Shown: in pieces, positions 24,157 through 35,663 of the stretch
How positions within the stretch are numbered: the first letter of the stretch is position 1
Layout: every line of letters begins with the position of its first letter
From: Campanula takesimana
Lineage: Eukaryota; Streptophyta; Magnoliopsida; Asterales; Campanulaceae
Direction: 5' to 3'
DNA length: 64,000 bases
Assembly (NCBI GenBank): GCA_026119855.1
Contig: JAOWBW010001628.1
Location: 124,001 to 188,000 of the forward strand
Notes under the pieces: generated by a model
The model's database searches: none
Told to the model about the DNA's origin: nothing
Seen by the model: the letters and a program-made list of their open reading frames with translations, nothing else
Program-made: the position numbers and the translations under genes

Positions 24157-26691
24157 TGTAACAACCCGAAAATTCTAAATTCCATAAATATTAAAATAGC
24201 ATAATATACATCTCTAAAATGCTAAATACCGAACCAGGCGTAAAACCAACATAATACCATAAACATGTCGATGACAAAACCACATCAGCTATTGAGACTA
24301 CACCTCAACGAGATTATAACTCGGAGACTATTTACAAGTACGGAAGAAAGAACGACTAATAACATATATACCCAAAAGACAACAGTACATACATAACACT
24401 GTACATTGTACAACCACGGCCTCACAACGAGAATACACAAAAGCTCCGTAGAGCAACTACTCCAAAAGAGTATAACCTGCTCAGAACAGTCCCACAACAT
24501 CAGCTTTCACGGCTTACAACCTCTAGCTTTCCTGTGAACTAAGGAAAAAAATTTGAAAGGAACGGGGTGAGATAAATCTCGGTAAGTTACTAATGCAACT
24601 ATATGACATGCTAACATGTACATAATAATATCCAATGAGCATTCTCAATATGCAATCACGTAGCATATAACACGAGTGGCGAAGCCAACTCACAACACAA
24701 CACATAAGGCTGAAATAAACAAATTACAAAGGATACTGAGCCAAGGTTCTCTCAAAAGGATATAATAATCTGAAGATCATCAACAAAGCCGCATCGAAGA
24801 GCAGCATCAACAGGGCAGCATCAAAGAGCTGAAGCAGGGGTTCCGGAACCAAACAACAATAAGAACAACGGGGGGAAAATGACACAAATTCATAACCCAA
24901 AATGTGTAGTTAGAATACTCACATAAGGGAGCTAGCTCATACCAACCAAAACGTGTAGCTAGAATACTCACACAAGGGAGCTAACTCATCCCAACCAAGG
25001 CCAATCTGAAAGGGGTAAAAGGGGGTTACCAGTGGGAACATTATAATGGACTTGGCTCGGGAGCCATTATAATCTCCAACCACTGCCCGACTCAACCAAG
25101 TAAGACCAGCTAGACTTTAAACGAAAGCACAATCAATATATGATTCCAGAATAGGGAACCATACCAAGTACATCATAAAGATGATAAACTGCTCATAAAG
25201 AGCCCAACAACCATGTGCATTAGAAACATTTCTCAAACAAATGATTTCAAAGTAGGAAATCCCACAAAGCATCATAAAGATGTAACAACACCAAAATGAA
25301 CCCAAACGGTTACCAATTTCCCACTTGATCACAAACGAACCATTCTTTTTAACGTAAGATTCCAAAGCAGGAAATCCGAACAATACCACATTAAGGATGT
25401 TAAACAAAACCATATCATACTTAGTCACAAATACACCCCGTGTATTTACAGTCGAACATTTCCTATGAGTTACTCATAATAGTACGATGACTATGAACTC
25501 AACCATTTCTTTACATTTAGGATTCCCAAATAGGGAATCCGAATAAATACACCATCAAGACGCTAAACAAATCCGTAAGCATTTAACCACCATTTCACAC
25601 CTTACATCCGTTCATAATCGAACCAATTCCTAACACCCTTGTGTTCCACAACGCCTATCTATGGACCCTAGAATAGGACTCAAGACCTGAACATAAAATG
25701 AATCCTAAATCATTTAAATTGGAATTCATCAGTTTTCCAGCAGACTGTGCGGCCGCCCACAACAGTCTGTGCGGTCGCCCAAATACACTCTCCCAGGCTA
25801 AAAAACAATCCAGAAATATGTGCGGTCGCCGACCCTATTTAGGCGGTCACCCACTCACCTCCGCCAGTGATATTTAATTCTTTCACACTAACTCTATTTC
25901 ACCGTCACAAAAGTACTTTCACAACTTCTTATCTTATGTATATAAACCCAAGAAATGATTCCAACAGTGAGAATACTCACAAAATAGCCCAAATAACAAA
26001 TAGCTCCAATACTTCTACAAAACAACAATTATCAAGAAAAGTATCACATATAATATGCATGAGCAATATTATAATTTAAAGGGGAGTAGTAACTTACCTA
26101 TTACGGAGAAAGTATCGATGGATTTATATTTTGATCGGCTAGATATGCTCTACTCGACCCCTGATCATTTTGGTGCAGTCGGATTTCGGAATGGAGGAAT
26201 AATTAAGGAGTAATTGAAGGAAACTTAGTTGAACTTCTCGTAGAACAGGAGTAAGAAATGGAGAAAGTTGGAGAGAAATGGGAAAGTCAGTTTGGTGGTG
26301 TGTGAGTATGAGCAGAGAGAGGAGAGGATAAGAAGAAAACAAAAACTAATCGGTTTATGCTTTTGGGCATTTCCACTTAGGCCCCTCCAAATTAATCAAT
26401 TACATTTAACCCCAAAGGTTTCAACTTTAACACTTAACCACCTTATCATTATTCACAAATACTAACTCAACTATTGTAACTTCTACTCATGCTAGTTAAT
26501 CATTTTGCAACTCAAATATTTTTATTTAATATTTTAATAGATCAAGTAAGTCTTTTTAAAATAATCAAACTAACACAAATTAAGTTATAAAATAATATTA
26601 TGTGTAAAATTTATATGAAATTGAGACGGGTCATCACACGCATGTGCTCAACTTATGACCAAAAATAGTGCCGAGGTTTGGGGTCGTTACA
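24157..26691. mobile_element. Solo LTR, probably Ty3/gypsy (2535 bp)
   Basis: It begins TGTAACAACCC and ends GGGTCGTTACA (inverted ends). The 5-bp duplication is AGTGG (24152-24156 and 26692-26696). No primer site or coding region adjoins either side. TGTAAC(G/A)ACCC starts and LTRs of 2-4 kb are common in plant chromovirus-type gypsy elements, so I assign it there by inference. A CG-motif cluster sits at 25745-25860. Confidence 0.85.
25745..25860. repeat. GTGCGGCCGCC / TGCGGTCGCC motif cluster
   Basis: Three GTGCGG(C/T)CGCC words and one GGCGGTCACCC word occur in about 115 bp of otherwise AT-rich LTR sequence. Linkers between them differ. Confidence 0.75.
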
Positions 26692-27137
26692 AGTGGTTTA
26701 AGCAAGCCGCCATGTAAACAAGAGAATCAAATTTGGCACTATTTTTGGGGGGAAAAGAGTAATTTGATAATGAAATGACCGTTACATCCTCATAACAACT
26801 TATCCAAGCTCGATCTCGCAGTCCATCTACACAAGCCCATGTATAACCGAAAACGGGCAACAATGGGCCGCATGACCCGTGCAATCATGGGCGGGAGTCC
26901 GAGGTGGAGGGGGGTGTATTTTATGTCAGTTTCTGGTCTGTGAAACCTCAAACTTAACCAAATCAAAGAAAAAGAAAAACCATTTCTCAATTCCCATAGG
27001 CCCAACACATTAAAAAGAAGCATCAGATGACTAAAACTTGTAGTAAAGAGTACTCAAAATCCAACACATAATCAAACATTTTCCCATACAAGTCCTGACT
27101 GAGTTCAAAAAAAAAGTTTCTCTAGCCAAATATTACC

Positions 27138-29366
27138 TCATATCCCTGAGCTCGATGCCGAATCACCTGCCGGGGACGGAGACGGAGGAAAGAGAATATT
27201 AAAGTCATGAATCACTTGTTCCCTCCGCTTCTCAAACACTTCCTCCGGTCCTAGAAACGCCCAAATAGAGATGCTATTTGGTAATGTCGATCCATTCTCA
27301 TCCATAACCTCCTCAGTTATGTACCGGAGCGGATCTTGTTCTTTCCGGTCACACCCATGCGCACTCATTCTATTGAGACTGTAGAAAAATCCGGACCGGA
27401 AAACCGTTCCAAACCCTTTAAAGAACTGACTGTAATTTTCCAAATAGTGACAAATTTCAGCAATGTCCTTTGAGCTGCATTGAGATATGAATAGCCTTAC
27501 GAGTCTTGTATGGTGTCGGTTTCCATAAAAGACGTTGCTTATGCATGGGTTTTCTATTATAGCTTCTTCCTGGAGAATATTGATCACTTCTTGCGTTGCT
27601 TCTGGTGAGTCTTCAGGAAAGTTGTTGATGTATGCTTGTACCTCGTCGTTGTCTAGCATTCTTGACCATAATGGCTTTGACCCCAATAGTATAGCCTGCT
27701 TATATAAGAATAGGGAACGGATATGAGTTCGGAAATTAAGGTAATGGAATCATCAGACAGGCAGGGGTTATACTTATACTCCCTCCGTCCCATTTTATGC
27801 TTCAAAAAAGACTGGCACAAGGATTAAGGAGAGAAATCTTTTTATCATGAAATATGGAAAGTGGGCAGGCTGTTGTGACTATAAAAAGTGGTTAGGAGAG
27901 AGAGAGTGAGGTAGTGAATCGTTAGTGGATTGTTGTTGTAAGTATGACATGTGGGGCCCATTAAATTTAAAAGCATTAAATATATTTTTTTGGGGTTTTG
28001 AAGTATAAGTTGGGACCAAATGGGAAATTTTTGAAGTATAAAATGGGACAGAGGGAGTATATGTTAAGTTATTATTAAAAAAAAAAGAAGAAGAAGAAGA
28101 ATAAAACTCCCTTTGTTGACAGAAGATAATCTCATTCAGTTTTTAATGGTCAACCCAAGCGAACTTTGACCAAACATTATTGCCAATCTTATAATCCCAA
28201 TGAAATTCTAATAAATGTTATTGATAAGCCACTTAATGAAATATCAATAGCTACTTTTAGAATTTCACTAGGATGAATAAACTGACAATAATGTTTGGTC
28301 AAAGTCCAGTTATGTTTTCCATCAAAATCAAATGAAATTATGTTCCCGAGACGGAGGGAGTATGATTTTGTAAATCATCACCTTGGAAAGCACATATTGG
28401 GCTGTCTCGTTGCCGAGCTCAGCTGATTGGCTTAGTAAGCCATCTATGTGATGAAACAAATGAGCACGACCTTCAGCCACCTTCACCTTGGACCAATTTA
28501 TGGCCTTCAATACGTCCTGGTCTTTTGCAATGGTCACAAATAATGTGCAACTGCAATGAGAAGGTTGTTAAAAATGCAGAGTAGACATCCTCTGTTCTTT
28601 TTCTAATGACCAAGGTGAATATAAAATTAGACTTGAAGGTTATTTCTGACACATATATTATACACAAGGGTTGAAGGTTGGCTGACTTTAGATGAAAGTT
28701 AGGTCAACCTAAAGTAGACTAACTCAAAAATCGTCAATTTTTCTGCAAAGATTGGATACACCGAGCTCGACAGATTACTTGACCCAAATGTAGAGGGGTC
28801 AACCTTCTGAGACCAAAAGCTTCAACAGTCAACCCAGAGTGGGACACGAGAGAATCCAAGAAAACTTGGTCACAACTTCAGTCAATGAGATTAGCTAAAG
28901 GTATAACCATCACGGGTGCGCATGCACCCAATTAGTTCCCCACACTTATTAGGAAAAAAGTACGCTTTTTTTAAAGTTTATTTATACAGAGTGCAATGTA
29001 TAAATAAAAGTTTGTCTAGCTTGGGTTTTAAAGGGTAAGGTTTCTTACTTAGAAGTCTTGTGTTCGTGTCCCACAAAGTGATTTATTTTTTCTACAACTA
29101 TATTTTGAACTTTTGTGCACCCATTTTGAAAAAGCTTTGGTTTCGACACTGACCCCAAGATTAGCCCAAGTCTGTGAAATATACCAATCCGAAATGGATG
29201 CTCATGCACAGGAAACGATTTATGAAGTAAATTAAATATTAATTACGACAATAAAAGGAAAGTCTTACGTCATCATCGCCTTTGCCACATCTGCAGCGCC
29301 ATCTGAAGTCATGGCCAAGAAAACAAGAATAGTTTTCAGGATGTCAGTGTTCAAATATGGCATCAT
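27138..29366 (-). CDS. F-box-like protein, tandem copy A (3 coding exons)
   Basis: Coding exons are 29269-29366, 28382-28550 and 27138-27695, with GT...AG introns and phases that join to 274 codons plus stop. Residues ~3-45 (YLNTDILKTILVFLAMTSDG...DVAKAMMTCTLF) resemble a plant F-box helix pattern. They are followed by DVLKAINWSKV and by LLSQSAELGNETAQYVLSKAI. The latter recalls the 'GNPEALY' segment after the F-box in proteins such as At1g67340/At2g35280. If so, it would be a substrate adaptor of an SCF ubiquitin ligase. The rest (LWSRML...EAIIENPCISNVFYGNRHH) I do not recognise. The start is the first of two adjacent ATGs after an acceptor; the frame is also open upstream into the 5' exon. 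The F-box assignment is a distant similarity. Confidence 0.6.
27779..28057. mobile_element. Stowaway MITE in intron 2 of copy A
   Basis: It begins CTCCCTCCGTCCC and ends GGGACAGAGGGAG, flanked by TA, 279 bp. It is absent from copies B and C at this place, so it inserted after duplication. Confidence 0.85.
28107..28360. mobile_element. Old Stowaway MITE next to exon 2, shared by all copies
   Basis: It begins CTCCCTTTG and ends GACGGAGGGAG, about 254 bp. Equivalents are at 34636-34889 (copy B) and 42139-42382 (copy C), with a rearranged one ending at 47148 (copy D). Shared position means it predates the array. It ends about 20 bp from the exon 2 donor. Confidence 0.85.
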
Positions 29367-30318
29367 CTTTGCTGCTTGCTGAAAATGCAATAAAATTCAT
29401 GTCAAAATGCCAGAAGATATCATTAGAGAGAAACAAAACCATAGCACTTATAGTGACTGTCAAGGCCTCAACAGTAAATGGCTACATTTCAATGTTCCAT
29501 ATAAACTAGTTGACCATCTCATAACAACAAATTGTATTCCCCGTCCCTAAATGAATGTGCAAATTTCATTTTAAGGGACATTCAGAAATCTCTACTTCCT
29601 TTTCTTATAATTAATTGGCAAAGATTCATAAATATTCTTGTAATCCACTTTTCAAACATTTTTCCGTTGGCTGTCATTTAATTGGCAAAGATTCAGAAAA
29701 TCTCTACTTCCTTTTCAAATGTGAAATACTCATACTAAATTTGAAACAAGTTTTTATTTTTTAAGAGTCGGAAAATATTGAAAGGCTGATATCTTCACGT
29801 CCCCGTTGTTAGATATTTTCCAATAAGCAATTCCAACTGACACATTTTTTTTTGTTCTGAATTTCTTTCACCTAGCTTGACAAACATACTTTCCCTACCC
29901 CCCCCCCCCAAAGCGTATACACAATGGGAGTTGTGAGATTTACAGTGCATAAAAGAATTAGACAATGTACGACTAAACTCGTGACAATTTGAAAATATCA
30001 TTAACACATAGAAAGATGGCCTCATGTTATAAAGTAAAAATATCAGAATGGAGAGATATGCTGATAGCATAGAATTTAGGCAGTTCAGCAAAGAGAGGAA
30101 GTAGTCTAAGAAATCAATAAGCAGCTATTCCAGGTACTGGAAAAGATAATAAGATGGATATGGTGAAATTACTATTTGATCTATGAAATGGGTGGAAAGA
30201 ACATTTAATTTAGCCGTCTTAACAGTATAGCGTAATAAATGGACTTTTGCACGTAACAAGATGTACCAATTACTTGATCAGATGGATAACAAGACAAGCA
30301 TAAAGTACCTTGCTCATG

Positions 30319-30320
<2 letters not shown>

Positions 30321-30351
<31 letters not shown>
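30321..30351. repeat. (AT)n microsatellite
   Basis: About 15 AT units within the 5' intron of copy A. The corresponding place in copy B (about 36765) has no run. Confidence 0.9.
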
Positions 30352-30352
<1 letters not shown>

Positions 30353-30819
30353 GGAAAGTAAAATGTCAAATTGCCTTTTAGTTTTGGGAATTGGTTGCAA
30401 TAGAAGTCAGAATTTAACTAATTTTGTTTTTCATTTTAAATGTAAAATGAGCATACAAAGATTTGCCAAGGGAGGAAGCTTAATGATTATTGCAAATTTC
30501 TGTCGTTACTAGTGAAGGCATCATAAAAAATGTACGGAGAACAACTATCAATTTTTGCTCTTGTTTCACAAAAAAATTCATATGATTCCCAGTTGGCCAA
30601 TTTTCTATTCACGTTGGCAGCAGATTAAGTATCACTCCTCCCTCCGGTCCACGAGATGAGTCTACTATCTTTTTGGGACGTTTCATTTAAAGAGTGCAAT
30701 TATAATAAGGAAGCTATAATTAAAGAAAATTTCTCTCAAAGTTTTTGTTGATGCTCAAACTATGATAGTTTACTTGCAAATAATTTTTTGAAAAAAAGTA
30801 GAAAAAAATGCAAACTACT

Positions 30820-31645
30820 CACTTTTTTGGATTTGATCACCCAACTCAATTTTTTGCAATCAGCACATCCACCTCCTTTTTTGTGTGTGTCTGTAATCAG
30901 TTTTACTAACTCCATCAAGTTTTTTTCCATTATCTAGTCATTTCCATAGCATGTGACCATATTATCAAGGATAAAGTAGGAAACTTGTTGACACAATCTT
31001 TTCTTTTTTCAATCAGCTTTTTTTTTTTGCATCCAACATATCCCACCCTCCCCACCACCACCGCCACCACACCACCCACAAAACCTCCACCACCCTACTA
31101 CAGCCATTACTATCACCACCCCACCAACACAACCACAATCACCGCCACCACCATCATCATCGTCGCCATCTCCACCACCAATCACCAACACTGCCATTAC
31201 CACCACAGCCATTATCATCACCAACACCATCTCAACCCTACCACCACCATATCGATGGTGGTGGTTGATGATAGTGGGGGTGATGGTAAGGTTATGATGG
31301 TGGCAGTGACGGTGGTTTTGGTGTGGTGGTCCGGGATTTAATAATGGAGGTGGTGATGGCAGAGATGATGATGGTGGTGATGGTAGTAGTAGGGTGGTGG
31401 AGGTTGTGGGTGGTGGTGGTAGAGGGGAAGATGGAGGGTGGATGTGTTGGATGCAAAAAATAAAAGAGTTGGGTCAGCAGGTTTCCTATATTACCCTTCG
31501 TATATGGTCACATGCAATGCATATAACTAGATAACGGAAAAAATTAACGGAGTTAGTGAAATTGACTAGAGACGCCAAAAATGATCAGTTGGATGTGTTG
31601 GTTGCAAAAAATTAATGATCGAGTGATCAAATCCAAAAATAGTGA
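30820..31645. mobile_element. Foldback element with CCACCA/TGGTGG core, copy 1
   Basis: The two arms of nearly 400 bp are imperfect inverted copies. Outer parts read CACTTTTTTGGATTTGATCA at the left and are mirrored by TGATCAAATCCAAAAATAGTG at the right. Inner parts are CCACCACC-rich on the left and GGTGGTGG-rich on the right, meeting near 31245. It lies in the long intron between the 5' exon and the ATG exon. Gly-, Pro- or His-rich frames here come from the triplet repeats and are not genes. The family is unknown; I see no clear target duplication. Confidence 0.75.
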
Positions 31646-31893
31646 ATTGGGTGAATTTTTTTCTTTTTATGCATTTTTATCAAAAATTTATAACTTGATA
31701 TAATCCCAAGAAATCGGAGGCATAAAAGTACAAAATAAAAAAGTTTGACTTTGAAATTTGGACTCTTAATGAGAAAAGGAGGGCAGCTAACATGAATCCT
31801 CATATCAAACGAAAACAAACTAACAATACAATCAAGCCAGATCATAATTCCACAGATAATCGAATGTAAGTACATATGATGGAAAGGCAGTAC

Positions 31894-32020
31894 CTGAAGA
31901 ATCTGCTCAAGGAAATCAACTGCACCCTTGTGAATACAAGATGATAATAACACAGAAGTACCTGGAAAATCTGTTCAAGGAACCAACTGCGCCCTTGTCA
32001 ATACAAGACGATAATAACAC
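31894..32020 (-). other. 5' exon region of copy A, duplicated in tandem
   Basis: Two consecutive ~67-bp repeats each end in CAG followed by GTAC (donor-like, at 31894 and 31962). Each reads KGA V-F-EQI-type peptide (AVDFLEQILQ) in the frame that joins QAAKMMPYL of the next exon. The same pair recurs upstream of copies B (about 38242 and 38311), C (about 45562 and 45630) and D (about 49976-50045). It may be 5' UTR or coding, since no in-frame ATG is visible upstream. In copy A the second repeat has lost one base. Confidence 0.5.
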
Positions 32021-32121
32021 AATTAGATACCAATTGATGGAGATTAAAATTTCAGGTAGATCTACAAACTTTCCTCAACACAATAAAGCGATCTGAAAAT
32101 GGATCTCACAAGAAGCAGTGC

Positions 32122-32134
32122 AGTACTTATAAAC
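32122..32134 (-). promoter_or_regulatory. Possible TATA box of copy A
   Basis: The minus strand reads GTTTATAAGTA about 110 bp upstream of the 5' exon. Copies B (38471-38480) and C (45791-45800) have GTATAAGTATAG at the same place. Transcription start is inferred. Confidence 0.35.
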
Positions 32135-32560
32135 TCACACACACATAAATACAAGCCTCACCGCTAACCTCTTTCATGCACCATGACGCTTGTGTTGATG
32201 AGTTTCACCAAAGGATGAGATACCACTTATATGGAATTTCTAAATTATAAATGTTTTCAGTAATTATCTTCAAACAAGCTTCATCAACTCAAACTAGCTC
32301 AGTTCCTATTTTTGGTTTGGCAGACTAAAAGAAACAAAATAAATTAGAGTAAATCAGGTTCATATATCCAGGAAGATAATAAAGTTTCCCAAAAAGCCTT
32401 GTATCATGTATGAAATTATCTTAATCTCAAAAAAGAAAAAATAATAATAAATCTCTTCCCGTGCAACTTTTAAGTTGTCATACATTGAAATCAGAATAGC
32501 TATACTCGAGCAAATTTAGTATTGCATTACTTCACAGAACACTGGTTACTTAATGAAATA

Positions 32561-32750
32561 CTCCCTACGTCCTATGATAATTGCCGCACATTCTTCTTTT
32601 GTCCATCCCAAAATAAATGTCCGCATTTCTAAATAAGGAAATATTGTTAGTGCAATTTTACAATGATACAAGCAATGTACAAAAAACTCGAGCGAATTCC
32701 TTGAAAACATTGACAAGTCAAATGCGACATTTATTATGGGACAAAGGGAG
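32561..32750. mobile_element. Stowaway MITE upstream of copy A
   Basis: It begins CTCCCTACGTCC and ends GGGACAAAGGGAG, 190 bp. Equivalent copies at 39049-39244 and 46363-46555 and a truncated one from about 53011 show that it predates the duplications. Confidence 0.8.
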
Positions 32751-33073
32751 TAGCATTTACATGCCTGCACAAAAACTATCTAATCCAGAACGTGCATTCA
32801 TTATAAATTGAAGTTTGAACTGCCATTATTACTTTCAAAATGGAAATTTGACAGATAGATAGTGACAGATCCAGTGGCTTAGTGCATGAGGCTCCCTCTA
32901 TAAACGAGGCTCCATTTATGGCAGGGTCTGGGAGGGGTCTAATGTATGTAATCTTACCCTGCTTTTCAGATTCAAAAATAAATCCAAAGAATGAACTTAG
33001 AATGAGGTGGAAGGTTAGGCAATTAGAGCAATCGTGTTATGAGAATTTTCTTTGGCTAATGGGAGGTCCATAC

Positions 33074-33254
33074 CAGACAAGCTACCATTAGAGCCCGGCT
33101 TGTCCCTCCAAGAGAATCCTGCAATATCCGTGTCAACTTACTTTCCCTATATGGTACTCGTGCCTGATTGTTACTCAACGCATAAATCACATTCGACAAG
33201 GCAAATAAAGACTGATTGATCTTGGCACTTTCTTGCAAACGAATACCTTCATTG
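33074..33254 (-). pseudogene. Captured kinesin motor-domain exon
   Basis: A 181-nt stretch bounded by AG at its start and GT at its end reads NEGIRLQESAKINQSLFALS, then NVIYAL...RVPYRESKLTRILQ and DSLGGTSRALMVACL. These are the helix after switch II and the conserved YRxSKLTR...DSLGG block of kinesin motors. Wording is closest, from memory, to plant kinesin-10-like proteins. It sits in a ~240-bp insertion (about 33043-33285) absent from the matching sites at 39530 and 46845. It is a lone exon, so not a functional motor. Confidence 0.85.
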
Positions 33255-34283
33255 CTAGTCTAGAGCAGTACAGAGCGAAGGGAAATTATAAAATCCAAGC
33301 AATGTGTCTCATTGAATCATGGATAGGTAATACGGAAGGACAACTTCCTTTGGAGAGAAGAAGAAAAATTGGTTGAAATGAACCCCAACAATTGTTTCAA
33401 AAAGCTAACTGCATTGATATCTAAGGTTGTTTATGAACATACCAACATGAATGTGCCTACATAATGACAAGGCTAAGCGGATTTGCAGTAAACTTGCAGA
33501 ACAGCAAACTACACAATTTGTTGATCATGCAAGTATTAAACTATGTTTGGTCGTCATCACGTATAGACACCCCATTTTGAACATATCTATGCGAGTAAAT
33601 ACAAAACCATCAAACGGAATAAAACATTTACCAAAGAGTACTCATAATCCAACACAATATCAAACAATTTGCCATACAATTCCAGACCGAGCTTAAAACC
33701 AAGTTTCTCTAGCCAAATATTACCGCATATCCCTGAGCCCGATACCGAATCACCTGCCAGAGACGGAGGAAAGAGAATATTAAAGTCATGAATCACTTGT
33801 TCCCTCCGCTTCTCAAACACTTCCTCCGGTGCTAGAAACGCCCAAATAGAGATGCTATTCGGTAATGTCGATCCATTCTCATCCATAACCTCCTCAGTTA
33901 TGTACCGGAGCGGATCTTGCTCGTTCCGTTCACACCCATGTGCACTCATTCTATTGAGACTGTAAAAGAATCCGGACCGGAATACCGTTTCAAACCCTTT
34001 AAAGAACTGAACGTATTTTTCCAAATAGTGATACATTAGAGTAATCTCCTCCGAGCTGCATCGGGATATGAATAGCCTTACGAGTCTTGCATGGTGTCGG
34101 TTTCCATAAAAGACGTTGCTTATGCATGAGTTCTCGATTATAGCTTCTTCCTGGAGAATATCGATCACTTCTTGCGTTGCTTTCGGTGACTCTTGGGGAA
34201 AGTTGTTGATATACCTTGTACCTCGTCGTTGTCTAGCATTCTTGACCACAATGGCTTTGACCCCAACAGTATAGCCTGCTTAT

Positions 34284-34526
34284 TAGCGGTGAAGCCAGAA
34301 ATATTCAGAAACGGGGGTCAAGATTGTATTATGGATAAATATTTTTGAGGTATTCAAATTTAGCATTACAAGGGGGGGGGGGGGGTTAAAAAATAATTTA
34401 GTGCAAATTTTTCTCAGAATCTAGGGGGTCAAAAATGTACAAATTCACCATTTTCAGTATGAAAAAGACATTTTTTAAAATTTTGAAGGTGGTAATATTG
34501 ACAAGTTTCAAATGGCTTCGCCACTG
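34284..34526. mobile_element. hAT-type MITE at the intron 2 acceptor of copy B
   Basis: It has ends TAGCGGTGAAGCCA / TGGCTTCGCCACTG and an exact 8-bp duplication CTGCTTAT (34276-34283 and 34527-34534). It contains a run of 14-15 G near 34375. It replaces the natural polypyrimidine and branch region before exon 3. Confidence 0.88.
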
Positions 34527-35448
34527 CTGCTTATATAAGAATGGGAACTGATATGAGTTCGGAAGTTAAGGTAATGGAATCATCAGACGGGGGTTATACA
34601 TGCTAAGTTGAAAAAAAAAATGAAAAAGAATAAAACTCTCTCCGTTCACGGAAGGATAGTCTCATTCGAGTTTTAATGGTCAACCCACGTGAACTTTGGC
34701 CAAACATTATTGCCAATCTTATCATCCCAATGAAATTCTAATACTTGTTATTGGTAAGCCACTTAATGAATTATCAATAGCAATTTTAAAATTTCGCTAG
34801 GATTATTAGATTGAAAATAATGTTGGTCAAAGTTCAGTTATGTTGACCATCAAAAATCAAATGGGATTATGTTTCTGGGACGGAGGGAGTATGATTTTGT
34901 ACATCGTCACCTTGGAAAGCACATATTGGGCTGTCTCGTTGCCAAGTTCTGCTGATTGGCTAAGTAAGCCATTTATGTGGTGAAACAAGTGCACACGGCC
35001 TTCCACCACCTTCACGTTTGACCAATTGATGGCCATTAATACGTCCCGGTTTTTTGCAAAGGTCCCAAACAATGTGCATCTGCAATGAGAAGGTTGTTAA
35101 AAATGCAGTTTAGACATCCTCTGTTCTTGCTTCAAAAAAAATATACAAAATAGACATCCTCTGTTCTTTTTCTAATGACCAAGGTGAAAATAAGATTAGT
35201 CTTAAAGGATATTTCTGACACAAATATGATACACACGGGTTACAGGTTGTCTGACTGTGGATGAAAGCTAGGTCAACCTAAAGTAGAATAAATCCAAAAA
35301 CGACATTATTTCCGTTAGAATGAATACACCGAGCTTGACAGATTACTCAACCAACCCAAATGCAGAGAGTGAATCTTTTGAGACCCAAAGCTTCAGTCAC
35401 AACTTCAGTCAATGGGTCAGAGTAGCTAAAACTGCGAGTCCCCCCAAG

Positions 35449-35663
35449 CAGAGGCGGAGATAAGTTAACCATCATGGGTGCACAAGCACCCATTTAATTC
35501 CCCACATTTAAAAGAAAAAAGGTTTTTTTAAGTTTATTTTATACAAAGTGCAATGTATATAACTCAATAGTTTGGCTAGCTTAGATCCTAAACAGCAATG
35601 CATAAGTATAACGACATTTTGAACTTTTGTGCACCCATTTTGAAAAAGCTTTGGGTCCGACAG
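35449..35663. mobile_element. Small hAT-like MITE in intron 1, shared by copies
   Basis: It runs from CAGAGGCGGAGATAAG to about GGTCCGACAGT, with CCCCCAAG on the left and TCCCCAAG on the right. The best-preserved copy is at 47843-48022 (CAGAGGCGGA...TCCGCCACTG). Related sequence is in copies A (about 28905-29150) and C (about 42893-43038). Confidence 0.65.

Noticed and set aside
30985..31440. Long Gly-, Pro-, His- and Thr-rich reading frames on both strands (also near 37500, 44750, 49250 and 52000)
   Set aside because: They are produced by the CCACCA/TGGTGG core of the foldback elements and recur with shifted frames in each copy.
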